Origin: CAYLSV01 sp964386435
GTDB lineage: Bacteria > Planctomycetota > Phycisphaerae > Tepidisphaerales > Tepidisphaeraceae
Direction of reading: 5' to 3'
DNA length: 64,000 nucleotides
Assembly: GCA_964386435.1 (NCBI GenBank)
Contig: CAYLSV010000001.1
Span: 62,001 to 126,000 of the forward strand
Shown here one piece after another: positions 15,993 to 23,903 of this stretch; position 1 is the first letter of the stretch, and each line of letters starts with the position of its first letter. Position numbers and translations under genes: made by a program. A model generated the notes under the pieces. It was not told the origin of the DNA and ran no database searches. It was given only the letters and a program-made list of their open reading frames with translations.

Positions 15993-17042
15993 ATGAGTCG
16001 ACGTCTGACCGCCGTGTTCGTTGCCGCCCTGCTCGTGCTGGCCGTGCCGGCGACGGCGGATGAGGTCGTCCTGATGGGCGGGTTGTCGTACGACGACGCC
16101 ACAGTTGTCGGCATCACCAACGGCGAGCTGGAGTTCCGCACCGCCCAGGGCCGCACCACCACCCGGCCGCTGGGCGACATCGAGCGGCTCATGCTCACCG
16201 GGCAGCGGGCATTCAACGACGCCGAAGAATCCTTCGCCACGAACGATTACCTCGCCGCCATCGAGGGCTACCAGCGCACCGTCCGCGGCGGCTCGCCGGA
16301 CTGGTTGAAGAACTATGCCGGCCGCAAGCTGATGGCCGCCGCGACGGCCGCGGGGCAGTTTGATGCCGCGGTGATCGGGTACGCCGCCGTCGCCGAGCAG
16401 GCCCCGGACGACGCGCTGCTGCTCAAGCCGGACGTGCCCGACAGGCCGGGGCAGCTTCAAGCGGGTGACGCCGCCCTTGCCGCGGCGCTGGATCGCCGCC
16501 CCGACGATGCCACCCGGCGGGCGCTGCTCAGCCTGCGGCTTGAACTGCTTCGCGGCCTGGGCGATGACGCGGCCCTGGCGACGGTGCTTGACGAGCTGTC
16601 GAGCCTCAGCGGTGGCCTGGGGGCCGACACGCCGGCCCAGCGCCGCCAGCTCGCCGACCTCCGCCTCGGCCAGGCCAACCTCGCCATCGACCGCGGCAAC
16701 GCCGACGAAGCCGCCCAACTCATCGATGAGGCGTCGTCGTTGTTCGTCGAGCCCCAACAGGCGGCCGAGGCCCTGTTCTTGCGTGGCCGCGCCAAGGAGG
16801 CCGCCGCCGGGGAGGATGCCCAGAAGCTCAAGGACGCCGCCCTTGATTACATGCGGGTCGTCGCCCACTACAAGAACCTCGAGGGCAAGCCGAAAGTCGC
16901 CGCCAGCCTGCTCCGCGCCGCGGCCATCCTCGACCGCCTCGGCGACGCCTCCGCCGCCCGCAACCTCTACCAAGCCGTTGCCACCGAAACCCCCGAGGCC
17001 CCCGAAGCCGCCGAGGCCAAACGCCGCCTGGCGGCCATGTAA
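15993..17042 (+). CDS. Secreted TPR-repeat protein
   Basis: A 349-residue protein starting at ATG 15993, 18 bases after the tRNA; a longer in-frame start would lie inside the tRNA and is rejected. The signal peptide (LTAVFVAALLVLAVPATADE) ends near residue 22. The next 40 residues look like a small beta domain (GGLSYDDATVVGITNGELEF). From about 70 on there are helical repeats with TPR character (FATNDYLAAIEGYQRTV, GNADEAAQLIDEASSLF, LGDASAARNLYQAVATETP). A role as a periplasmic scaffold is likely but unspecific. It is followed by a GGACAAA-type repeat and the PpiD-like gene. Confidence 0.8.
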   Translation: MSRRLTAVFVAALLVLAVPATADEVVLMGGLSYDDATVVGITNGELEFRTAQGRTTTRPLGDIERLMLTGQRAFNDAEESFATNDYLAAIEGYQRTVRGGSPDWLKNYAGRKLMAAATAAGQFDAAVIGYAAVAEQAPDDALLLKPDVPDRPGQLQAGDAALAAALDRRPDDATRRALLSLRLELLRGLGDDAALATVLDELSSLSGGLGADTPAQRRQLADLRLGQANLAIDRGNADEAAQLIDEASSLFVEPQQAAEALFLRGRAKEAAAGEDAQKLKDAALDYMRVVAHYKNLEGKPKVAASLLRAAAILDRLGDASAARNLYQAVATETPEAPEAAEAKRRLAAM

Positions 17043-17113
17043 TTGGTCCCTTGTCCTTCGTCCTTTGTTCTTGGTGGCCGGCGTCTGACCAAGGACAAAG
17101 AACAAAGGACCAA
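17043..17113 (+). repeat. Intergenic GGACAAA-type inverted repeat, copy 2
   Basis: Starts at the stop codon of the TPR gene. TTGGTCC at 17043-17049 and TTCTTGGT on the left are mirrored by ACCAAGGAC and GGACCAA (17107-17113) on the right, around a GC-rich loop (GGCCGGCGTCTG). The core unit is shared with 6671-6691, including 19 or more identical bases (GGACAAAGAACAAAGGACC). Confidence 0.78.
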
Positions 17114-17142
17114 GAACCCCGATCGACGTACACTCTCAACCA

Positions 17143-19098
17143 ATGTATCGCCTGCTCGAGAACTACGGCAAGACCATCATGATCGTCGTGGCGGTCGGGT
17201 TGATGATCGTCTTCGTGCTCCCCGCCGGCCTGCAGGGCCTGTCGGCCCCGAGCGACCCGCTGGTCGGCACGTACCCGATGCCCGGCGAGGGCGAGGTCGA
17301 AATTTACAGCAGCGAGGTCAACCGAGCCGAGAACCGGGCGATCAACATGAGCCGTCTGGTCATCGGCCGGCAGGGGCAGGTGTTCCCGCTAGCGGCCACC
17401 GTCCTGCCCGAACTCATCGCCGGCCGGCAGGGCGTGACCGACCCGCTGGCCGTCGCCCTGCTGTTCCGCGAGGCCGACGCGATGGGCACGTTCGTCGACC
17501 CGGACAGCGAGCAAGTCACCGAGTTGCTGCTCGAGCCGGACCTCCTCGTCCAACCGACGCAGGGCGTGCCGGTGCCATACGCCGAGTTCAGCGCGACCCA
17601 GCGGGAGCGCGACAACATCCGCATCGCCGCGGCCGATTACCTGCGCTTGCGCAACGCCGCCAACCGCGTGGTCCGGCTGCCGAAGACTTCGACGCCGCTG
17701 GTCAACTACGAGCTCGCCCGGCAGGTGCAGGAGGTGAGGGCCAGGTACAACCTGATCGACGCCGAGCCGCTCGTCGCCGAGGTCGGCGAGCCGAGCGACG
17801 CTCAGGTGCAGGCATTGTTCGAGCAATACGCCGACACTCAGCCCGGCCAGCCGACCACCAGCAACCCGCTGGGCCTTGGCTACCGCCTGGCCGACCGCGT
17901 GAAGCTGCACGCCCTGATCGTCCCCGCCGACGCCGTCGACGCGGCCGTGGACGTCTCGCTCGTGCCCGATGACCCCGAGGCCAATGCCCTGCAGTGGGAG
18001 ATCGAGGCGAACAAGCATTACCAGCAAAATCCCCAGCTCTACCCGATTCTCGCCGCCACCACCCAGCCGGCGACCCAGCCCGACGCCCCGACCGTCCGGC
18101 CGTTCGAGGAGGTCCGCGAGCAGGCCATCGAGAACGTCAAGGAGCCCCGCCGCCTGGAGATGATGGCCCGCGTGACCAACTTCCTGCGGGCCGAGATGAG
18201 CGGCGACCTGCGCGCCCTGCTCACCGCCGAGGCCAGCGATCAGCCGCTGGACATGACCGCCACCCACGGGGCCGACCCGCGGACGTTCGAGTACCTGACC
18301 AACCTCGCCGAGGACACGGCCCGGCGTTTCAACATCCGCCCGAAGGTCGTCCGCCTCGACGACCGCTTCCGCGACGGCGAGACGCTGCTCGAGCTGCCGG
18401 AGATCGAGAACGCCGAGATCCCGACGCAGCAAGGGTTCAACGCCCCGCTGGCCTTGGTGGTGCTACAGCAGAACGCCGAGGGCGAGCCGGCGCTTCAGGC
18501 GTACCAACCAACGCCCGCCATGCTCGCCGGCGGCGACGGCCGCAGCCGGCTGATCGCCCGCGTGGTCGAGCGGGCCCCCGCCGGCCCGGCGACCGATCTC
18601 GACGCCGCCCGCCCCGACATCGTTGCCGACTGGAAGCGCCTGGAGGCCATGCTCGCCGCCGCCGAGCGGGCCAACCAACAGCTCGTCGGCGGCCTTCCCG
18701 CCACCGCCGCCGAGACCGACTACTTTGGCGCCGGCCGTCTGCCCGAGATCCCCGACCTCCCGCCCGCCGCCGTCCAGCGGTTCGCCAACGAATCGTTCAA
18801 GCTCCTGGCCACCGAAGCCCGCACCGGCACAATCAAGCTGCCCGGTGAGATGACCGTCGCCGCCGTCGAACTGACCGACGCCCGCCCGACTTACGAGAGC
18901 GACGACGAGCTCACCGCCCGCCGCAACCAGATCCGCCAGGCGATTCCCACGATGCAGGCCCGCCAGCTCGGCCAGCTCTTCGGCAGCCTCTACGGCAACC
19001 CCGACCGCATCATCGACCGCCTGGGCTTCACCTACGCCGAAGGCTTCGGCCCCCAAACCGATGAGCCCGAAGCCACAGACGAAGCCCCCGCCACTTGA
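17143..19098 (+). CDS. Membrane-anchored PpiD/SurA-like protein without a recognisable parvulin domain
   Basis: A 651-residue protein with one N-terminal membrane helix (about 11-33, TIMIVVAVGLMIVFVLPAGL) after a short cytoplasmic MYRLLENYGK. The remaining ~610 residues are periplasmic. The layout resembles PpiD: an N-terminal SurA-like helical part (VLPELIAGRQGVTDPLAVALLFREADAMG), a middle region, and a C-terminal part in which LIARVVERAPAGPATDLDAARPDIVADWKRLEA recalls the PpiD element that ends in DE-V-R--VRADW. I see no clear parvulin catalytic motifs. It is probably an envelope chaperone or foldase scaffold; this is a pattern-based call. It precedes tRNA-Lys. Confidence 0.65.
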   Translation: MYRLLENYGKTIMIVVAVGLMIVFVLPAGLQGLSAPSDPLVGTYPMPGEGEVEIYSSEVNRAENRAINMSRLVIGRQGQVFPLAATVLPELIAGRQGVTDPLAVALLFREADAMGTFVDPDSEQVTELLLEPDLLVQPTQGVPVPYAEFSATQRERDNIRIAAADYLRLRNAANRVVRLPKTSTPLVNYELARQVQEVRARYNLIDAEPLVAEVGEPSDAQVQALFEQYADTQPGQPTTSNPLGLGYRLADRVKLHALIVPADAVDAAVDVSLVPDDPEANALQWEIEANKHYQQNPQLYPILAATTQPATQPDAPTVRPFEEVREQAIENVKEPRRLEMMARVTNFLRAEMSGDLRALLTAEASDQPLDMTATHGADPRTFEYLTNLAEDTARRFNIRPKVVRLDDRFRDGETLLELPEIENAEIPTQQGFNAPLALVVLQQNAEGEPALQAYQPTPAMLAGGDGRSRLIARVVERAPAGPATDLDAARPDIVADWKRLEAMLAAAERANQQLVGGLPATAAETDYFGAGRLPEIPDLPPAAVQRFANESFKLLATEARTGTIKLPGEMTVAAVELTDARPTYESDDELTARRNQIRQAIPTMQARQLGQLFGSLYGNPDRIIDRLGFTYAEGFGPQTDEPEATDEAPAT

Positions 19099-19151
19099 CC
19101 CCCACCAACCGCCCGCCCTACGCTTCTCCCCACCGCCACGGCGGTTGCCAA

Positions 19152-19224
19152 GGGTGATTAGCTCAATTGGCAGAGCAATCGGCTCTTAACCGATTGGTTG
19201 AAGGTTCGAGTCCTTCATCACCCA
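19152..19224 (+). tRNA. tRNA-Lys (anticodon CUU)
   Basis: A 73-base cloverleaf. Acceptor GGGTGAT (19152-19158) pairs with ATCACCC (19217-19223); discriminator A at 19224. The D arm is TAGCTCAATTGGCAGAGCA, anticodon stem ATCGG/CCGAT with loop CTCTTAA, giving anticodon CTT. T loop GTTCGAGTC. CCA is not encoded. Confidence 0.95.
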
Positions 19225-19369
19225 TCTAACCAAACCTTATACCGGCTCATGCCGCTCGCGGTGCACATGTGGTGCCGGATCTGCTTTCGGTTGGGTGAGG
19301 CGGATCTGCCGGTGTTGGGGCGTAAGCTGCTGCGAGTGGTCGGTGGATCGCCGGGTGTTGCGACGGTTG

Positions 19370-19398
19370 TTGACCAGGTTGGGGCGGGCTGTTATTGT
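19370..19398 (+). promoter_or_regulatory. Candidate sigma70-type promoter of the His-rich protein gene
   Basis: TTGACC (19370-19375), a 17-base spacer, then TATTGT (19393-19398). It would start transcription within a few bases of the TTG codon at 19408, giving an almost leaderless message. Motif match only. Confidence 0.4.
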
Positions 19399-19407
19399 CC
19401 GTCCAGA

Positions 19408-19821
19408 TTGCGTCGGCGTCTCCACTTTTCAGCCCGTCTGTCCGCGGGCCGCTTTGGCGGCTTCGGGTGGTGTGCGTTGGCGCTGATGGTGATGTACCTG
19501 GCGGTGCCGGGGGTGAACCTGGTGCACGTGGCGGTGGCTCACGACGGTGGCTGCCAAACGGCTCATGCGGCCGCTTGCGATGTTCATCATCACGAGCTTG
19601 ATCATCACGGGTCGGGCGATGCGCCCGAGCAGGAGACGTTGGGGTGCGGGGTGTGTCAACTTCTGGGCACGCTCAATCCAGGGGTTCAGCCTCTGACGCC
19701 GTCGCTTCCGATCGGTGTTGGCGTGGTGCTGCCGGAGAATGCCGCGGTCCCGCAAGTGGTCTGCTTGCCGGACGAGTTGCGCCGTCGGCCGAGTGCACCG
19801 CGTGCGCCGCCGATGGCCTGA
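19408..19821 (+). CDS. Secreted His/Cys-rich protein, possible metal binder
   Basis: A 137-residue protein if read from TTG 19408 (RRRLHFSARLSAG), which puts a basic N-terminus directly before the hydrophobic signal (WCALALMVMYLAVPGVNLVHVAVA). A start at ATG 19249 is possible but would bury the signal at residue 75. The mature protein has a cluster HDGGCQTAHAAACDVHHHELDHH followed by ETLGCGVCQLLGTL. Four cysteines and eight or more histidines in 50 residues suggest zinc or copper binding. A hairpin with T-tract (19839-19875) follows the stop, which supports a real gene. I do not recognise the family with certainty; a DUF2946-type relation is possible. A COG0523 metal GTPase lies 7 kb downstream on the same strand. 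Confidence 0.6.
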   Translation: MRRRLHFSARLSAGRFGGFGWCALALMVMYLAVPGVNLVHVAVAHDGGCQTAHAAACDVHHHELDHHGSGDAPEQETLGCGVCQLLGTLNPGVQPLTPSLPIGVGVVLPENAAVPQVVCLPDELRRRPSAPRAPPMA

Positions 19822-19838
19822 GGCTTGTCTCCCTGCTG

Positions 19839-19875
19839 GCACCGGGCGGTTCTGCCAACGGTGCTTCGTGTTTTT
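19839..19875 (+). terminator. Rho-independent-like terminator after the His-rich gene
   Basis: GCACCG (19839-19844) pairs with CGGTGC (19859-19864) around an inner GGC/GCC pair. TTCGTGTTTTT follows. It is 17 bases beyond the stop codon. Confidence 0.55.
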
Positions 19876-19890
19876 CCCCACCAATTTAAA

Positions 19891-19922
19891 ACCGCCCGCG
19901 CCTCGGTTGAGGCACGGGCGGT
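19891..19922 (-). terminator. Strong GC hairpin with T-tract on the minus strand
   Basis: ACCGCCCGCGCC (19891-19902) pairs with GGCACGGGCGGT (19911-19922) with one G-T mismatch. On the minus strand the stem is followed by TTTTAAATTGG, so it would stop leftward transcription. No minus-strand gene is seen to its right, so its purpose is unclear. The remaining 150 bases to 20077 hold nothing else I can name. Confidence 0.45.
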
Positions 19923-20077
19923 GGTCCGGCGGCCGTGATCCCGCGAAGAAACAGCGGCCGTCATCCCAACACCCCGCCGCGGAGCGGCAGGTTCCGTAGT
20001 CTATCACACGGCACGCCCGGCGTGAATCGTGCGGCAGTTATGGTCCGGCCGCTCTCGGCTCCACCCGGAGCATGCAG

Positions 20078-21274
20078 ATGCACAACGTTTTTCTGAAGGA
20101 CGCTGCGACGTTGGTTGCCGTCATGGCACTCGCCGGCACGGCCGTGGCCGCGGTTCCGCCAGGCTACACCGTCACCGACTTGGGCACCCTCGGCGGCGAC
20201 TCCTCGATCGCCTACGGCCTCAACGAAGCCGGCCAAGTCGTCGGCTCGGCCCGTGACGCCGGCGGCGTGGATCGGCCGTTTATCTGGAGTGGCGGCACGA
20301 TGGCCGCGTTGCCCGATCTGGGCTTCGGCGGCGTCGCCTACGGCGTCAACGCCAGCGGCGAGGCCACCGGTGCGCTCGCCACCGGCGGCACCTACGACCG
20401 CCCATGGGACGGCCGCACCGCCAGCGTCGACAGCGTCGCCCTCTGGGACGCCAACGGCTTGACGGATCTGGGTCGCCTTGGCGGCACGCCGCGTGGCGAA
20501 GGCCGGTTCATCACCGACGACGGCTGGATCGGCGGCACCGCCAGCGCCCCGCTGCCGGGCGTCGCCGGCGAGGACATCTGGCAACGCGCGTTCATCAAGA
20601 CCGGCAACGAGTCGGTGATCCGCGATGCCGGCACCTTTGCCGGCGACATCCGGTCGTTCATCTTCGACATCAACGACGTCCGCCGGGCTCCTGGCTTCAG
20701 CGTCAGCGACAACCGCGGCGGGCCGGCCGCGACGGATGCGGCGGTTTGGCAGTTCAACAACGACGGCAGCGTCGGCAGCATCACGCCGCTCGATCCGTTC
20801 GCCGCCGGGCAGACGTCGGTGGCGCTGGGCATCAACAACGCCGGCGACATCGTCGGCCGCAGTGCCGACGCGGCCGGGCAGAACGTGACCGTCATCTGGG
20901 AAGACGGCTCGGCGACGCCGACGCTGTTGCCGGTGCTCGACGATGACGCCGGCAGCTACGTTCGCGCGTGGCAGATCAACGACGCCGGCCTCGCCGTCGG
21001 CGAACTGCGAGCCGGCAGCGACAGCAACATCCGCTTTGCCACGGCGTGGTTTGATGACGGCACCGGCTTTGAGCGGATCGACTTGCAGGACCTGATTCCC
21101 GCCACCAGCGGCTGGGATTTGCAGGGCGCGCTCTCGATCAACGAAGCCGGCCAGATCGTCGGTTATGGCAACCTCGGCGGCGAGCAGCGGGCGTTCCTGT
21201 TGACCCCGGTGCCCGAGCCGGCGGCGTTGTCGTTGCTCGCGGTCGCCGGCGTCGGCTTGCTCCGTCGTCGGTGA
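20078..21274 (+). CDS. PEP-CTERM protein with HAF-type repeats
   Basis: A 398-residue secreted protein. ATG 20078 is preferred over 20072 because GGAG then sits seven bases upstream. The signal peptide ends near AVAAVPPG. The mature protein carries HAF-type extracellular repeats: YTVTDLGTLGGDSSIAYGLNEAGQVVGSA, then repeating blocks with G-x-N-x-x-G-x-x-x-G (YGVNASGEATGA, LGINNAGDIVGRS, WQINDAGLAVGEL, LSINEAGQIVGYG). These are predicted beta-propeller or solenoid surface repeats. It ends PVPEPAALSLLAVAGVGLLRRR, a canonical PEP-CTERM exosortase signal. First of five PEP-CTERM genes in a row on this strand. A hairpin terminator follows. Confidence 0.9.
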   Translation: MHNVFLKDAATLVAVMALAGTAVAAVPPGYTVTDLGTLGGDSSIAYGLNEAGQVVGSARDAGGVDRPFIWSGGTMAALPDLGFGGVAYGVNASGEATGALATGGTYDRPWDGRTASVDSVALWDANGLTDLGRLGGTPRGEGRFITDDGWIGGTASAPLPGVAGEDIWQRAFIKTGNESVIRDAGTFAGDIRSFIFDINDVRRAPGFSVSDNRGGPAATDAAVWQFNNDGSVGSITPLDPFAAGQTSVALGINNAGDIVGRSADAAGQNVTVIWEDGSATPTLLPVLDDDAGSYVRAWQINDAGLAVGELRAGSDSNIRFATAWFDDGTGFERIDLQDLIPATSGWDLQGALSINEAGQIVGYGNLGGEQRAFLLTPVPEPAALSLLAVAGVGLLRRR

Positions 21275-21301
21275 AAAACCGACATTTTCCTCACTTCTGA
21301 C

Positions 21302-21330
21302 GCTCCCGCCGTTCGACGGGAGCCACTTTT
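21302..21330 (+). terminator. Hairpin terminator after the HAF-repeat gene
   Basis: GCTCCCG (21302-21308) pairs with CGGGAGC (21317-21323); CACTTTT follows. It separates the first PEP-CTERM gene from the next. Confidence 0.6.
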
Positions 21331-21354
21331 CCTGATTCCCATTTTGGAGAAACC

Positions 21355-22308
21355 ATGCACTTGCATCACCTCATGCTCACCACGGCTGGCGTTCTCGCCA
21401 CCGCGACGGTTGCTGCCGCCGTTCCGATCTACGCGACCGGGCAGCTGCTCACGCCGGGCGATCCGGACATCCCGCCGGGCCAGCCGGGGCACGACGATTC
21501 GCGGGACAACTTCATTTACGAGATCGACCCGCTGACCGGCACTGCCACGCCGGTGAGTCCGTCGACCACCGGCCTGCCGCCGGCCATGGGTGGCACGCCC
21601 GACGGCCGGCTGCTGGCGATGAGTAGCGGTCAGCTCGTCGAGGTTGAACCGTCGACCGGCGATCGCACCGCCATCGGCGGCCCCAGCGGGTTGAGCGCGT
21701 TCGGCTTCGACATCCTCTCCGACGGCCGGGCGTTCGCGTACAACCTCGATTTCGACGTCAGCGACGGCGACGACAGCGGGTTGTACACAATCGACACGAT
21801 TACCGGCGGGTCGTCGCTGCTGACCACCGCCGCCGCGATCGACGCCATGCTCGCCGCGGCGGGCGCTGTGGACCCTGACACCTTCATCATCAGCCTCGGC
21901 AGCGTCGGCGACGACCTGTACGCGGTGGAGGTCGACACGCAGACGCTGCTGCGGTTCGACCCCGACAGCGGCACGCCGTCAATCGTCGGCTCCTTGGGCG
22001 CGGCCGGCGGCGTGGGCAACGAAGCGCTGCGGGCCGGGGCCGCGTTAACCGGTGCCGACACGGACGGCGACGGCGAGTTCGACACGCTTTTGGGCGACGT
22101 CAACTTCCTCAACCCCGACGGCCCGGACCCGTCGATCCGCCTCGGCGGCATCGCCCGGTGGGACCTGGTCGACGGCACGTACGACATCATCGGCATCAAC
22201 GACGGCATCATCTTCTTCGGCATGGGCGCAAGCCCGGTGCCCGAGCCGGCGAGCCTCACGCTGCTGGCCGTCGGTTCCATCGGCCTGCTGCGTCGGCGGT
22301 CGGCGTGA
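21355..22308 (+). CDS. PEP-CTERM protein with beta-propeller-like repeats
   Basis: A 317-residue secreted protein. TTTTGGAGAAACC gives a good ribosome-binding site for ATG 21355. The signal peptide ends near VAAAVPI. The mature part alternates short strands and Asp/Gly-rich turns (IYEIDPLTGTATPV, LVEVEPSTGDRTAIGG, YTIDTITGGSSLL, YAVEVDTQTLLRFDPDSG), as in lactonase- or NHL-like beta-propellers. DTDGDGEFDTLLGD is a calcium-binding-like loop. The end is PVPEPASLTLLAVGSIGLLRRRSA, a PEP-CTERM signal. Function unknown; likely an envelope or matrix protein. Confidence 0.88.
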   Translation: MHLHHLMLTTAGVLATATVAAAVPIYATGQLLTPGDPDIPPGQPGHDDSRDNFIYEIDPLTGTATPVSPSTTGLPPAMGGTPDGRLLAMSSGQLVEVEPSTGDRTAIGGPSGLSAFGFDILSDGRAFAYNLDFDVSDGDDSGLYTIDTITGGSSLLTTAAAIDAMLAAAGAVDPDTFIISLGSVGDDLYAVEVDTQTLLRFDPDSGTPSIVGSLGAAGGVGNEALRAGAALTGADTDGDGEFDTLLGDVNFLNPDGPDPSIRLGGIARWDLVDGTYDIIGINDGIIFFGMGASPVPEPASLTLLAVGSIGLLRRRSA

Positions 22309-22338
22309 TGGTTCGCCCCAACTTTTTCTGGAGAATCA

Positions 22339-23844
22339 ATGCCATCTGAAACTACCTTGGCAACCGCAATCCTCGTGGCCTTGCCGGCGGCGGCGCTCGC
22401 CGCACCCGTTGTCTTCGATCTCGAGGGCGAGGCACAAACCGGCTTTAACAACGGCGCGCTTACCTCGCTCACGCTCACGCAGCCCGAGCTGTCGGTGACG
22501 ATCACGCGGCCGGGCACGCCGAACCAGTTCGACGTGTACGACGTCAACGACATCGGCAACCCGACGCTGCCGACGGACTTCGGCGTGCGGTCGATCAGCC
22601 CGTGGTTCAGCAACGACGGCACCGCCTTCGTCGCCAACTTCTCGACGCCGGTCCAGTCAATCTCGATCGACATGGGCGACTTCGGCGGCGACGAGGACGA
22701 TTTGTTCCTCGAAGCCTTCGCCGCACCGGATGCGGCCGGCCCGGTCCTCGTGTCCGACGCCACGCAGTTGGCCGGCGGCGGCGGCGGCGACTGGACCGGC
22801 GCGACCCTCGCGGTCGACGCTGGCAGCCCGGCGATCTCGTCCATCCGCTTCATGGGCGGCGACGATGCCTTCGACACGCCGTTCGGCACGTTCGTCGTGC
22901 CGAACTCGGTGTACTACGACAACTTCACGGTGGTGGTGCCCGAGCCGGCGGTCGTGTCGCTGCTTGGTGTGGGCGGCGTCCTTTTGCTGCGTCGGCGTCA
23001 AGTTTCGTCCGCGACTCGCCAGCGAAACGTTGATCGCAGAACGGGAACTTCGTCTGCAAAGAAGCCGCTCGCCGCGGTCGCCGTGGCAACTTTTGTGGCA
23101 GTTAGCGCGACCACCGCGCGTGGGCAAGAGTTGCTGATCGACGGCTTCACCACTGGTGGCTTCAAAAGCTCGCTCAACGGCGCATCGGCCGGTGGTCCGC
23201 CCGACGCGAATGGGCAGCCGGGTGTGCAGTTTCCCGCAGGCGACACCGCGATCTTCGGCGGCGAGCGCGACGCCCAGTTCTGGGTCGGCTTCGGCCCGGA
23301 CGCTGACCAGTGGGCGTTCGGCGTCGACCCGGCCCGCGGGCTCTTCTGGGAGTCCGACCCGGGCATCCACGTGAACATGGTTCTCGAGTGGGACGGCTCC
23401 GGTGACGGCACGACTTTCGGCGGCGCGAACGCACCCGATCCCTTGCGCCTCAACGCGACGCCCTATACCGGCATCCGACTCGAGTTCGCGGGCAACAGCG
23501 ACGACCTCGAGATTCTGGTCACGCTCGGCAACAAGAACGTCGATGATCCGACCGACACCATTCCGACCGGCGCCTCGCAGTCTCCGCTCGTGCTCGTGTC
23601 AGGCGGGCGGACCGACGCCTTCGCGGTCGACATCCCGTTCAGCTCGTTCACCGATCCGTTCGCACCGTTCGTACCCGGTGCGGATTTCGCCGATCTGAAC
23701 GTCATCGCCCTCAACATCGGCAGCGCCGAGAACATCACGGGCAATGACTTTGAACTTCGTTCCGTCGCGCTCGTGCCCGAGCCGGCGTCGCTGACGCTCC
23801 TCGCGGCGGCGGGCCTCGGCCTGCTGCGGCGGCGGCACACTTGA
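22339..23844 (+). CDS. Tandem double PEP-CTERM protein (two proteins in one reading frame)
   Basis: A 501-residue open frame that reads as two complete PEP-CTERM proteins end to end. Unit 1 (1-219) has a signal peptide (LATAILVALPAAALAAPV), a beta-rich domain, and the sorting signal VVPEPAVVSLLGVGGVLLLRRR. After a basic linker (QVSSATRQRNVDRRTGTSSAKK) comes a second signal-peptide-like helix (PLAAVAVATFVAVSATTARGQ, about 242-262). Unit 2 is a DFELRS-type carbohydrate-binding-like domain ending VPEPASLTLLAAAGLGLLRRRHT. There is no stop and no ATG, GTG or TTG start in frame between the units before the second signal. Either a real fusion with an internal sorting site, or a frameshifted/mutated junction of two genes. 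Confidence 0.75.
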   Translation: MPSETTLATAILVALPAAALAAPVVFDLEGEAQTGFNNGALTSLTLTQPELSVTITRPGTPNQFDVYDVNDIGNPTLPTDFGVRSISPWFSNDGTAFVANFSTPVQSISIDMGDFGGDEDDLFLEAFAAPDAAGPVLVSDATQLAGGGGGDWTGATLAVDAGSPAISSIRFMGGDDAFDTPFGTFVVPNSVYYDNFTVVVPEPAVVSLLGVGGVLLLRRRQVSSATRQRNVDRRTGTSSAKKPLAAVAVATFVAVSATTARGQELLIDGFTTGGFKSSLNGASAGGPPDANGQPGVQFPAGDTAIFGGERDAQFWVGFGPDADQWAFGVDPARGLFWESDPGIHVNMVLEWDGSGDGTTFGGANAPDPLRLNATPYTGIRLEFAGNSDDLEILVTLGNKNVDDPTDTIPTGASQSPLVLVSGGRTDAFAVDIPFSSFTDPFAPFVPGADFADLNVIALNIGSAENITGNDFELRSVALVPEPASLTLLAAAGLGLLRRRHT

Positions 23845-23854
23845 TCCTTCTCCG

Positions 23855-23878
23855 CCCTGCGGCCTGACCGTCGCAGGG
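23855..23878 (+). terminator. Intergenic hairpin, possible weak terminator
   Basis: CCCTGCG (23855-23861) pairs with CGCAGGG (23872-23878) just after the double PEP-CTERM gene. No immediate T-tract, so termination is uncertain. Confidence 0.35.
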
Positions 23879-23903
23879 TGACTTGACCTTTTCTGGAGCC
23901 CTT

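Noticed and set aside
19815..19880. Cobalamin-riboswitch-like box (AGCAGGGAGAC on the minus strand)
   Set aside because: Only one box resembles the consensus; the other conserved helices and the GCCACTG element are missing, and no minus-strand gene follows. A plus-strand terminator explains part of the pairing.
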